A program made the position numbers and the translations under genes. From NCBI GenBank assembly GCA_946481105.1, contig CAMLMM010000041.1:1-17479 (forward strand): a stretch of 17,479 nt of DNA. The letters are read 5' to 3'. The notes under the pieces are model-generated. The model saw only the letters and a program-made list of their open reading frames with translations. It was not told the DNA's origin and did no database searches. Shown here piece after piece: positions 1 to 6,138 of this stretch. Every line of letters begins with the position of its first letter. Positions within the stretch are counted from its first letter, which is position 1. The DNA is from an uncultured Alphaproteobacteria bacterium (GTDB taxonomy: Bacteria; Pseudomonadota; Alphaproteobacteria; Micavibrionales; Micavibrionaceae).

Positions 1-366
1 CAGAAGTGTAATTGACCATACCAGAGAGGTCGCGCCGAATAATTTCCCCATAAGTATGCGTGCAGGGGAAAGGGACGACATTCGTACAAAGTCCCATGTT
101 TTCTGTTTTACTTCGTCGGTCAGGCTAGTGGCCGATAAATAACTTCCCCACATAATGCTGAAGAAGAAGCCGAAGGCGCAAAGCCAGCCAAACAAATCAG
201 AACCGCGATATTCGATTAATGGTTTATCCTGCCATTGTTTCAGTTCCGTTTGCGAGTACCAGCCAATCCAGCTGATCAGCGCCAAAACCACCACCGGAAT
301 AAAGAATCGGGTTGGGTTCCATTCCAGCAGGACGTTCTTTTTGAATTCAGGGTTTTTCATGAGCAT
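1..366 (-). CDS. ABC-2 type transporter permease (partial, cut by window edge)
   Basis: This is the N-terminal ~122 residues of an inner-membrane ABC transporter permease; the rest lies beyond the left edge. Translated on the minus strand it begins M-L-M-K-N-P-E-F-K-K. A first hydrophobic segment (FFIPVVVLALISWIGWY) and a second (LFGWLCAFGFFFSIMWGSYL) follow. After them comes the stretch DEVKQKTWDFVRMSSLSP and then a GKLFG motif. Such a stretch after TM2 is typical of ABC-2 exporters, where it contacts the ATPase. An ATG at 366 has AGGA eight bases upstream; an in-frame ATG at 360 is the alternative. The gene starts just after the stop of the upstream ATPase gene, so the two are surely co-transcribed and form one transporter. 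The substrate cannot be inferred. Confidence 0.8.
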   Translation of the reverse strand, partial: MLMKNPEFKKNVLLEWNPTRFFIPVVVLALISWIGWYSQTELKQWQDKPLIEYRGSDLFGWLCAFGFFFSIMWGSYLSATSLTDEVKQKTWDFVRMSSLSPARILMGKLFGATSLVWSITLL

Positions 367-371
367 AATGG

Positions 372-1316
372 CTATCCTTTGGAAGCTTCGCTGGTTTTGG
401 CAATTTCAAGATACAGATTTTGAAGGGAGGCTTCTTGTGCGGCAAAGGAGCAGACTGGCATATCGTGGGCAATAAGTTGTTTTAGAATATTCCTGTGAGC
501 AGCCGTATCTGCTAGTGCCGTTAGTTGAATGATTGTGCGGCCGGGCATCATCATAAGCGGCCTGTCATCTTTGGATAATGTCGCAATAAATTTTTCCTGT
601 TCATCCGTGACTGGCGAGGTAAAAGTTATAAGGATATTTACTTTGCGCGTTGTCTGGTGATGGGCGAGTGTAATGTGTTTGTGGATTCGGCTATCACGTA
701 TTACCAGCATGGCCGTGCAGTATTCTTCAAGTTCAGCAAGAATATGGGACGATACCAAAATGGTCATGCCTTCCACCTGTAGTGACTTAAGTATGGCGGA
801 GAGTTCGCTGCGGGCCTCCGGGTCCAAGCCTGAGGCGGGTTCGTCAAGAATAAGCACGTCGGGCTGATGCATAATGGAGATGGCTATGCCGACACGCTGA
901 CGCCAGCCGCGGGATAGTGTGCCGCACCGCTGATCGGCAACGGACTGGAGCCGCAGCTTATGCAGCACGGTGTCGATTCGGCCTGGATTGGTCAGGTTGT
1001 GGCAGCCGGCGATAAAATCCAGCACCTGGCGCACGGTCAATTCGTTATATAAACCAAAATCATCGGATAAATAGCCTGTTTTGGTGTGTGCCTGTCGTTG
1101 GTTTTCGAGAATATCGATTCCCCCTACATGGATTTCTCCGGAAAATGGTGTGTCGAGGGCCGCCAGACAGCGTAAAAGCGTGGTTTTACCAGCCCCGTTC
1201 GGTCCGACAAGGGCGGTGATGCTACCCGATTCAATGGTAAAGCTGATATCGGTCAGGGCTTGTTTGCCCGGGTAATAATAATTCAGATTTCGGACGGAAA
1301 TGGCGGCAGACGGCAT
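372..1316 (-). CDS. ABC transporter ATP-binding protein (ABC-2 exporter type)
   Basis: This is a cytoplasmic ATPase subunit, 314 residues from the start chosen here. Visible motifs are Walker A GPNGAGKTT (about residues 38-46), a signature motif in the variant form LSRGWRQRV (about 134-142, instead of LSGGQ), Walker B VLILDEP (about 154-160) and the H-loop SSH (His about 191). A C-terminal extension of about 100 residues after the nucleotide-binding domain resembles that of drug- or polymer-exporting ABC-2 ATPases. I chose the ATG at 1316 because TGAGG lies six bases upstream. An upstream ATG at 1382 would add 22 residues but lies inside the likely -35 element, and the added residues do not look like an ABC N-terminus. 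The downstream partner is the permease at 366. The exported substrate is unknown. Confidence 0.88.
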   Translation of the reverse strand: MPSAAISVRNLNYYYPGKQALTDISFTIESGSITALVGPNGAGKTTLLRCLAALDTPFSGEIHVGGIDILENQRQAHTKTGYLSDDFGLYNELTVRQVLDFIAGCHNLTNPGRIDTVLHKLRLQSVADQRCGTLSRGWRQRVGIAISIMHQPDVLILDEPASGLDPEARSELSAILKSLQVEGMTILVSSHILAELEEYCTAMLVIRDSRIHKHITLAHHQTTRKVNILITFTSPVTDEQEKFIATLSKDDRPLMMMPGRTIIQLTALADTAAHRNILKQLIAHDMPVCSFAAQEASLQNLYLEIAKTSEASKG

Positions 1317-1353
1317 GGGTTGCCTCAGGTGTGCTAAAAGATTAATTTTTTGC

Positions 1354-1382
1354 ACTATAACTTGTTGACATCCTGGTCGCAA
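1354..1382 (-). promoter_or_regulatory. Candidate sigma70-like promoter for the ABC transporter genes
   Basis: On the minus strand, TTGCGA (1382-1377) and TATAGT (1359-1354) are separated by exactly 17 bases. Each matches the -35/-10 consensus in four or five of six positions. Transcription would start near 1347, about 30 bases before the ATG at 1316. This is a pattern match only. Confidence 0.45.
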
Positions 1383-1393
1383 ACGATTAAGAA
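1365..1393 (+). promoter_or_regulatory. Candidate promoter for tRNA-Asp
   Basis: A perfect TTGACA (1365-1370) is followed after 17 bases by a weak -10-like TAAGAA (1388-1393), just upstream of the tRNA at 1408. The -35 lies within the spacer of the opposing ABC-gene promoter, so the two promoters would overlap. The -10 match is poor. Confidence 0.4.
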
Positions 1394-1407
1394 CACGACA
1401 CCCTAAC

Positions 1408-1484
1408 GCGGACGTAGTTCAGTCGGTTAGAATGCCTGCCTGTCACGCAGGAGGTCGCGGGTTCAAGTCCCGTCGTTCGCGCCA
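1408..1484 (+). tRNA. tRNA-Asp (anticodon GTC)
   Basis: The sequence folds into a full cloverleaf. The acceptor arm GCGGACG (1408-1414) pairs with CGTTCGC (1474-1480), with one G-T pair. The anticodon stem CCTGC/GCAGG encloses the loop CTGTCAC, whose middle bases GTC (1442-1444) are the anticodon. The T arm contains GTTCAAGTCC. The discriminator base is G (1481), as expected for tRNA-Asp, and CCA (1482-1484) is encoded in the DNA. The length is 77 nt including CCA. No intron or unusual stem is seen. Confidence 0.97.
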
Positions 1485-1731
1485 GGGTATCTCATTCATT
1501 TCCTTTAAATTAATACTTGGCCCTAGGAATTATCCATCGTTGTCAGGCCACTGAATAATTTGTTTTTTTACGATGTGCTGCCCCAACCCCAATATTACGA
1601 AAACAAATGATCGGCTGATTAAGGTCTGCGATTTGCCTGTTAATTTTCCCTATATATATCTCGTACCCCCTTGAATCGGTTGGGGTTTTATGGTCATGTG
1701 GGCGCGTTAACCTCTGACCGGATTCTCTGTC
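1485..1731 (+). other. Intergenic leader between tRNA-Asp and nuoA
   Basis: These 247 bases contain no convincing gene. They are AT-rich in the middle, with a T-run at 1563-1569. They also hold a candidate promoter at 1633-1660. CCCCAACC (1581-1588) and GGTTGGGG (1678-1685) are complementary and could pair across about 90 bases if transcribed together. The region probably carries the end of the tRNA transcript and the start of the nuo transcript. Confidence 0.5.
1633..1660 (+). promoter_or_regulatory. Candidate promoter for the nuo cluster
   Basis: TTGCCT (1633-1638) is followed by the alternating TATATATAT tract at 1651-1659. TATATC (1655-1660) gives a 16-base spacer and TATATA (1653-1658) gives 14. 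This is the best promoter-like pattern upstream of nuoA. It would give a 5' leader of roughly 65 bases. It is a pattern match only. Confidence 0.35.
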
Positions 1732-2103
1732 ATGGCCGCAACCGATTTTTTACTGCAATATCTGCCTATTATCGTTTTTCTTGGCATTGCGCTGGTTCTG
1801 GCCTGCGTCATGGTCGTATTGCCGTTTATCATCGGCAAACTGAAGCCCGATGCGCAGAAACTGGCCGCCTATGAGTGCGGGTTCGATGCCTTTGACGATG
1901 CGCGGCGTAAATTCGATGTGCGTTTTTACCTTGTCGCCATCCTGTTTATTATTTTCGACCTTGAGGTCGCGTTTCTGTTTCCGTGGGCTGTATCGCTGGG
2001 TGCGATCGGCATGGTTGGGTTCTGGTCGATGGTTGTGTTCCTCGGCGTCCTGACCGTCGGTCTTGTATATGAATGGAATAAAGGAGCCCTTGACTGGGAG
2101 TAG
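1732..2103 (+). CDS. nuoA: NADH-quinone oxidoreductase subunit A
   Basis: NuoA is a small membrane subunit of complex I (NADH:quinone oxidoreductase, inner membrane) that sits near the quinone cavity with NuoH, NuoJ and NuoK. The 123-residue length is normal for the family. Three membrane segments are visible (about residues 11-35, 65-86 and 92-113). The conserved loop AYECGF with Cys49 links TM1 and TM2, and the family motif [19 protein letters not shown] follows at 60-78, with acidic residues Asp76 and Glu78 in TM2. The ATG at 1732 fits the family N-terminus, but its Shine-Dalgarno (SD) match is weak (GGA nine bases upstream). The gene heads the cluster, and nuoB starts six bases after its stop. 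Confidence 0.97.
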   Translation: MAATDFLLQYLPIIVFLGIALVLACVMVVLPFIIGKLKPDAQKLAAYECGFDAFDDARRKFDVRFYLVAILFIIFDLEVAFLFPWAVSLGAIGMVGFWSMVVFLGVLTVGLVYEWNKGALDWE

Positions 2104-2109
2104 ACTGTT

Positions 2110-2682
2110 ATGAGTCATCGTGAAATCATTCCGGCCCCGAAGGCCGAATTTAAAACCAGTGTACCGCTTATGCCAGCAGAAAAGCAGGATGAGGCGGTTG
2201 CCAAGCTGGCACAGGAAGTCAGCGATAAAGGTTTTGTGCTGACCCAGGCGGACAAGCTGTTTGACTGGGCCCGTCAGGGGTCGATGTGGCCAATGACGTT
2301 CGGTCTGGCGTGCTGTGCGGTGGAAATGATCCATTCCTATATGTCACGCTATGACCTTGACCGTTTCGGGATTATTCCGCGCCCAAGTCCGCGCCAGTCC
2401 GATGTGATGATTGTTGCCGGGACTCTCACAAATAAAATGGCCCCCGCGTTGCGACGCGTGTATGACCAGATGGCCGAACCACGGTGGGTTATTTCAATGG
2501 GTTCCTGTGCCAATGGCGGTGGGTATTACCATTATTCGTATTCTGTCGTGCGCGGATGTGATCGTATTGTGCCGGTTGATATATATGTGCCGGGATGCCC
2601 GCCGACCGCTGAGGCGCTCGTCTATGGACTGCTGCAACTCCAGAAAAAAATCCGCCGCGAAGATACGCGGATTGTGCGTTAG
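2110..2682 (+). CDS. nuoB: NADH-quinone oxidoreductase subunit B (N2 cluster subunit)
   Basis: NuoB carries iron-sulfur cluster N2, the last electron carrier before quinone in complex I. The four cluster ligands are all visible: the adjacent pair Cys68-Cys69 in GLACCAVEM, Cys133 in [12 protein letters not shown] and Cys163 in YVPGCPPT. The quinone-site region [20 protein letters not shown] (about 91-110) is intact. The first 40 residues form a polar, variable extension that is common in alphaproteobacteria. At 190 residues the length is normal. GGGAG overlapping the nuoA stop serves as the ribosome binding site for the ATG at 2110. NuoB binds NuoC and NuoD in the peripheral arm. Confidence 0.98.
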   Translation: MSHREIIPAPKAEFKTSVPLMPAEKQDEAVAKLAQEVSDKGFVLTQADKLFDWARQGSMWPMTFGLACCAVEMIHSYMSRYDLDRFGIIPRPSPRQSDVMIVAGTLTNKMAPALRRVYDQMAEPRWVISMGSCANGGGYYHYSYSVVRGCDRIVPVDIYVPGCPPTAEALVYGLLQLQKKIRREDTRIVR

Positions 2683-2697
2683 GGAAGGGATATCATT

Positions 2698-3375
2698 ATG
2701 GCTGAAGAAACTGCCGCCCCGGTCCAAGAAAAATCCTTAATCGTTCTGTTTGCCGAAAACCTGCAAAACCTGCTGAAAGACGGCATTGTCGGGTTTGAGG
2801 TCGTTTGCGATCAACTTATCCTCAATGTACGGCGCGAAGCTTTGCTGGCGGTTGCGGCGTATCTGCGCGACGACGATGATTGCCAGTTCAGGCAATTGAT
2901 AGATATTTGCGGCGTTGATTATCCGCAACGTCCGGAACGGTTTGAAGTCGTGTATCAACTTTTGTCGATGCGTCACAATGCGCGGATCCGCCTTAAAGTC
3001 AGTACCGATGAAAACACGCCTGTGCCGTCGATATCATCACTCTTCAGCGCCGCTCCGTGGTTCGAGCGGGAAGCCTGGGATTTATACGGCATTATGTTCG
3101 ATGGGTTGCAGGATCACCGCCGCATCCTGACCGATTATGGTTTTGAAGGCCATCCACTGCGCAAGGATTTCCCGCTGACCGGGAATGTCGAAGTGCGTTA
3201 TGACCCAGAACAGCGCCGTGTTGTTTATGGCCCGGTTTCATTGCCGCAGGACTTCCGTGTGTTTGATAATTTGAGCCCATGGGAAGCCTTGACCGATGTG
3301 CAGCTGCCGGGTGACGAGAAAGCCAGCCATATGCCAAAAACGGGGTGGCACCCTGTCAGCAAGGCAACGGAGTAA
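2698..3375 (+). CDS. nuoC: NADH-quinone oxidoreductase subunit C
   Basis: NuoC (30 kDa subunit family) is a peripheral-arm scaffold protein of complex I without cofactors. The family signature [16 protein letters not shown] lies at residues 121-136, followed by [20 protein letters not shown] at about 141-160 and VEVRYD at 164-169. The 225-residue length is usual for alphaproteobacteria, where nuoC and nuoD are separate genes rather than a fused nuoCD as in Escherichia coli. The start at 2698 has AGGGA upstream and follows nuoB by 15 bases. The C-terminal tail ends in a GWHPV motif and a short polar stretch. Confidence 0.97.
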   Translation: MAEETAAPVQEKSLIVLFAENLQNLLKDGIVGFEVVCDQLILNVRREALLAVAAYLRDDDDCQFRQLIDICGVDYPQRPERFEVVYQLLSMRHNARIRLKVSTDENTPVPSISSLFSAAPWFEREAWDLYGIMFDGLQDHRRILTDYGFEGHPLRKDFPLTGNVEVRYDPEQRRVVYGPVSLPQDFRVFDNLSPWEALTDVQLPGDEKASHMPKTGWHPVSKATE

Positions 3376-3387
3376 AAGGTATACAAG

Positions 3388-4596
3388 ATGAGCAACGCCG
3401 CCGCAAAAACCGAACTGGTTCAAGAGACACAGATTAAGCCGTACACAATGAATTTCGGGCCACAACATCCGGCTGCGCATGGTGTGCTGCGACTTGTGCT
3501 GGAAATGGATGGCGAAGTCGTCGAGCGTGCCGACCCGCATATCGGGCTATTGCACCGTGGCACGGAAAAACTGATTGAATATAAAACCTATATGCAGGCA
3601 TTGCCCTATTTTGATCGTCTCGATTATGTGTCGCCGATGAATCAGGAACATGCATTTGCGCTGGCGGTTGAAAAACTGATGGGCCTCGAAGTACCTGAGC
3701 GGGCGCAATATATCCGTGTATTGTTCTGTGAATTGACACGTATTCTGAATCACATCCTGAATATCACCACGTTTGCGCTCGATGTTGGCGCGATTACCCC
3801 GGCGTTGTGGGGATTTGAGGAACGCGAGAAGGGCATGGAATTTTATGATCGTGTCTGCGGTGCGCGGTTGCACGCGAATTATGTGCGCCCCGGTGGCGTG
3901 TCGATGGATCTGCCTGCCGGGCTTATCGAAGATATGTCCGCCTGGGTTGATAGCTTCCCCGAAGTGCTGAATGATCTCGACAAACTGTTGACCGGTAACC
4001 GGATTTTCAAGCAGCGCACTGTTGATATTGGTGTTGTAACAAAGGAGCAAGCGCTCGACTGGGGGTTCACGGGGCCATGCCTGCGTGGATCGGGTGTGGC
4101 GTGGGATCTGCGCAAATCACAACCTTATGATGTTTATGCGAAAATGGATTTCGATGTGCCTGTCGGTTCAACGGGGGATTGTTATTCCCGGTATTTAGTC
4201 CGCATGGAAGAAATGCGCCAGTCATTGAAAATCATGAAGCAATGTCTGAAAGACATACCGCAAGGTGCTGTTAAGACTAATGATTATAAGGTTTCGCCTC
4301 CACCGCGCGCCGAGATGAAGTATTCGATGGAAGCGTTAATTCACCACTTCAAATTGTTTACCGAAGGCTATCACGTACCTGCCGGGGAAACCTATACGGC
4401 TGTTGAAGCGCCAAAGGGAGAATTTGGCGTTTATCTGGTGTCGGATGGTACGAACCGCCCATACCGCTGCCACATTCGCGCCCCGGGCTTTGCGCATCTG
4501 CAAGGGCTGGATTTCATGTCCAAAGGTCATATGCTAGCGGATGTGGTGGCCAATATAGGGTCACTGGATATAGTTTTCGGTGAAATCGACAGATAA
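3388..4596 (+). CDS. nuoD: NADH-quinone oxidoreductase subunit D
   Basis: NuoD (49 kDa subunit family, related to [NiFe]-hydrogenase large subunits) forms the quinone-binding site together with NuoB. Visible are GPQHPAAHG (residues 24-32), [15 protein letters not shown] (50-64) and DRLDYVSPM (76-84). By alignment from memory, His31 and Tyr80 match the quinone head-group contacts of Thermus Nqo4 (His38 and Tyr87). The C-terminus ends [12 protein letters not shown], the usual end of the family, so the gene is complete at 402 residues. AAAGGT lies just upstream of the ATG. After the stop the expected nuoE is absent; instead an inverted repeat and a NUDIX gene follow. Confidence 0.98.
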   Translation: MSNAAAKTELVQETQIKPYTMNFGPQHPAAHGVLRLVLEMDGEVVERADPHIGLLHRGTEKLIEYKTYMQALPYFDRLDYVSPMNQEHAFALAVEKLMGLEVPERAQYIRVLFCELTRILNHILNITTFALDVGAITPALWGFEEREKGMEFYDRVCGARLHANYVRPGGVSMDLPAGLIEDMSAWVDSFPEVLNDLDKLLTGNRIFKQRTVDIGVVTKEQALDWGFTGPCLRGSGVAWDLRKSQPYDVYAKMDFDVPVGSTGDCYSRYLVRMEEMRQSLKIMKQCLKDIPQGAVKTNDYKVSPPPRAEMKYSMEALIHHFKLFTEGYHVPAGETYTAVEAPKGEFGVYLVSDGTNRPYRCHIRAPGFAHLQGLDFMSKGHMLADVVANIGSLDIVFGEIDR

Positions 4597-4603
4597 GTCT
4601 TGA

Positions 4604-4636
4604 ATTTTGAAGTTATAATTGCCATAACTTCAAAAT
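4604..4636 (+). repeat. Perfect 13-bp inverted repeat (hairpin) between nuoD and the NUDIX gene
   Basis: ATTTTGAAGTTAT (4604-4616) and ATAACTTCAAAAT (4624-4636) are exact reverse complements separated by a 7-base loop, AATTGCC. The repeat begins seven bases after the nuoD stop and ends one base before the NUDIX ATG. No T-run follows and the stem is AT-rich, so it is not a classical Rho-independent terminator. Possible roles are RNA processing or stabilisation of the nuoABCD 3' end, occlusion of the NUDIX translation start, or an operator for a dimeric regulator. I cannot decide between these. Confidence 0.75.
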
Positions 4637-4637
4637 C

Positions 4638-5108
4638 ATGAATTTAGACAGATATTCCCAGCATAAAGTAGGTATCGTTCTCGTATTTCGGGATGCGACA
4701 GGTGCGCCTAAAATACCTGTGCTTCACCGGCGCTGCAAAAAAGGCACCCACGATACCTGGACCGAATTACCCGGCGGAAAACGTGACCCTGTTTATGGTG
4801 GAGGGCTTGAGAGTATTGAAGAAACTGCCAGACGTGAATTATGGGAGGAATTGGGGGTGGAGATTAGCCCCGATGACTTTCGAAGCAAATATCTGCGCGC
4901 TATTTTTGCCGATTCAATCGTCATACCCAAAACAAAACATACACAATGCCGCTTTGTTCTGGTCGAATGCCCTCCCGGCGTGATTCCATATAATCGTGAA
5001 CCATTAGAGCATGACCGTATGGATCTTGTCCATCCGCAACGCGCGATTCAACTGGTACGCAAGCGTACGACGCAAGAAGTTAAAGATTACCTTTTAGCGT
5101 TAAGATAA
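4638..5108 (+). CDS. NUDIX hydrolase family protein
   Basis: NUDIX enzymes hydrolyse nucleoside diphosphates linked to another group, or related pyrophosphates, using a metal held by the Nudix helix. The 156-residue protein has GGK (46-48) and the core REL-W-EEL-G (Arg66, Glu67, Glu70, Glu71, Gly73) on the expected helix. Between GGK and the helix it carries about five extra residues (DPVYGGGLE) compared with the strict G-x5-E-x7-REUxEExGU spacing. A polar and histidine-containing C-terminus follows. The substrate is unknown. The ATG at 4638 has no Shine-Dalgarno sequence, because the region before it is the right arm of the hairpin. The gene sits between nuoD and nuoJ, where nuoEFGHI would normally be. 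It may be an independent gene inserted at that breakpoint. Confidence 0.82.
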   Translation: MNLDRYSQHKVGIVLVFRDATGAPKIPVLHRRCKKGTHDTWTELPGGKRDPVYGGGLESIEETARRELWEELGVEISPDDFRSKYLRAIFADSIVIPKTKHTQCRFVLVECPPGVIPYNREPLEHDRMDLVHPQRAIQLVRKRTTQEVKDYLLALR

Positions 5109-5156
5109 GGCATCTGTGAAATTACGGGAAAAGGCGTAAATTTTACTTGCACCGCC

Positions 5157-5185
5157 TTGCTAAAATCTTGATTCCGCATTAGAAA
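5157..5185 (+). promoter_or_regulatory. Candidate promoter upstream of nuoJ
   Basis: TTGCTA (5157-5162) and TAGAAA (5180-5185) are separated by 17 bases and each matches the consensus at four of six positions. They lie in the 120-base gap between the NUDIX gene and nuoJ. If nuoJKLMN is transcribed apart from nuoABCD, this would be the place for its promoter. The same gap holds a weak inverted repeat, AAGGCG (5131-5136) and CGCCTT (5153-5158). No other feature is seen in the gap. Confidence 0.28.
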
Positions 5186-5228
5186 AGGGGTGCTTTTTTA
5201 CCAGCCAATTTTCATAGCGAGTCTACCC

Positions 5229-5828
5229 ATGATTGGGATTTTTGCCTTCTATTTATTCGCCGCGATTTTACTGCTCAGCGCCCTGATGGTGATTTCCGCT
5301 AAAAACCCCGTTCATTCGGTTCTTTTTCTTATTTTGGCATTTTTTAACGCTGCCGGACTTTTTGTCCTTCTGGGGGCCGAATTCGTCGCGATGATTCTTG
5401 TCATCGTCTATGTGGGAGCGGTCGCCGTGCTCTTCCTGTTTGTGGTTATGATGCTGGACATCGATTTTGCGCAGCTGCGCAAAGGGGCTCTGCAGTATGT
5501 CCCGCTTGGCCTTGCGCTAGGCGCCGTTCTGTTAGGTGAGCTTATCATGCTGTATATGAATATGCCCGCCCCGGCGACGCTGGACCTGCCACCGGTAGCG
5601 GAAGATAATACCAAAGCATTAGGTAACGTCCTTTACACCGCCTATATGTTCCCGTTCCAGGTCTCCGGACTCATACTTTTGGTTGCCATGATCGGTGCCA
5701 TTGTCCTGACCCTGCGTCAGCGTAGTGGTGTCCTGCGCCAGAAAGTGGCGGCACAGGTAGAGCGGAATCCATCTGAAGTTATTACGCTCGCGAAAGTCAA
5801 CAGCGGTGCAGGAGTCGACAATGTCTGA
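5229..5828 (+). CDS. nuoJ: NADH-quinone oxidoreductase subunit J
   Basis: NuoJ is a five-helix membrane subunit of complex I next to NuoK and NuoA. The conserved block [18 protein letters not shown] (26-43) is followed by the broken third helix [20 protein letters not shown] (51-70) and then [10 protein letters not shown]. These are the family hallmarks. I chose the ATG at 5229 (199 residues, [10 protein letters not shown]) because it matches NuoJ N-termini. A GTG at 5190 is in frame, but its SD-like AAGGGG abuts it with no spacing. The stop overlaps the nuoK start by eight bases, a sign of coupled translation. The polar C-terminal 30 residues are variable in the family. Confidence 0.95.
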   Translation: MIGIFAFYLFAAILLLSALMVISAKNPVHSVLFLILAFFNAAGLFVLLGAEFVAMILVIVYVGAVAVLFLFVVMMLDIDFAQLRKGALQYVPLGLALGAVLLGELIMLYMNMPAPATLDLPPVAEDNTKALGNVLYTAYMFPFQVSGLILLVAMIGAIVLTLRQRSGVLRQKVAAQVERNPSEVITLAKVNSGAGVDNV

Positions 5829-6132
5829 TATCGGTCTTACCCATTACCTTATTCTTGCGGCCATTCTGTTTACGATTGGTGTGTTCGGCATATTCCTGAA
5901 CCGCAAAAACGTGATCATTATCCTGATGTCCATCGAATTGATGCTGCTGGCTGTCAATATCAACTTCGTCGCGTTTTCCAGTTTCCTGCATGACCTGACC
6001 GGGCAGGTTTTTACTATGTTTATTCTGACCGTCGCTGCCGCCGAAGCGGCCATCGGCCTTGCGATTCTCGTGTCATTCTTCCGGAATAAAGGTTCCATTG
6101 CTGTCGAAGATATTTCGGCGCTCAAGGGGTAG
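5821..6132 (+). CDS. nuoK: NADH-quinone oxidoreductase subunit K
   Basis: NuoK is a three-helix, MrpC-like proton-channel subunit of complex I. At 103 residues it is full length. The two membrane glutamates needed for proton transfer are visible: Glu39 in [11 protein letters not shown] and Glu75 in [11 protein letters not shown] (E. coli Glu36 and Glu72). The true start is the ATG at 5821, preceded by AGGAG at six bases' distance. An in-frame GTG at 5806 would add five residues but has no suitable binding site. It overlaps nuoJ by eight bases, and nuoL starts six bases after its stop. Confidence 0.97.
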   Translation: MSDIGLTHYLILAAILFTIGVFGIFLNRKNVIIILMSIELMLLAVNINFVAFSSFLHDLTGQVFTMFILTVAAAEAAIGLAILVSFFRNKGSIAVEDISALKG

Positions 6133-6138
6133 TACCAA

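Noticed and set aside
1561..1570. T-run (1563-1569) as a Rho-independent terminator of the tRNA transcript
   Set aside because: No GC-rich stem lies directly before it. The only pairing nearby (TGGCC 1518-1522 with GGCCA 1546-1550) has a large loop and ends about 12 bases before the T-run.
1750..2334. A 194-codon open frame on the minus strand opposite nuoA/nuoB
   Set aside because: It is the antisense of two certain nuo genes. Its translation is rich in His, Arg and Gln with no recognisable domain, as expected for a shadow frame.
4604..4636. The inverted repeat as a transposon end or recombination scar that removed nuoEFGHI
   Set aside because: There is no second copy, transposase or target-site duplication in the window. 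A single AT-rich palindrome is not enough to claim an element.
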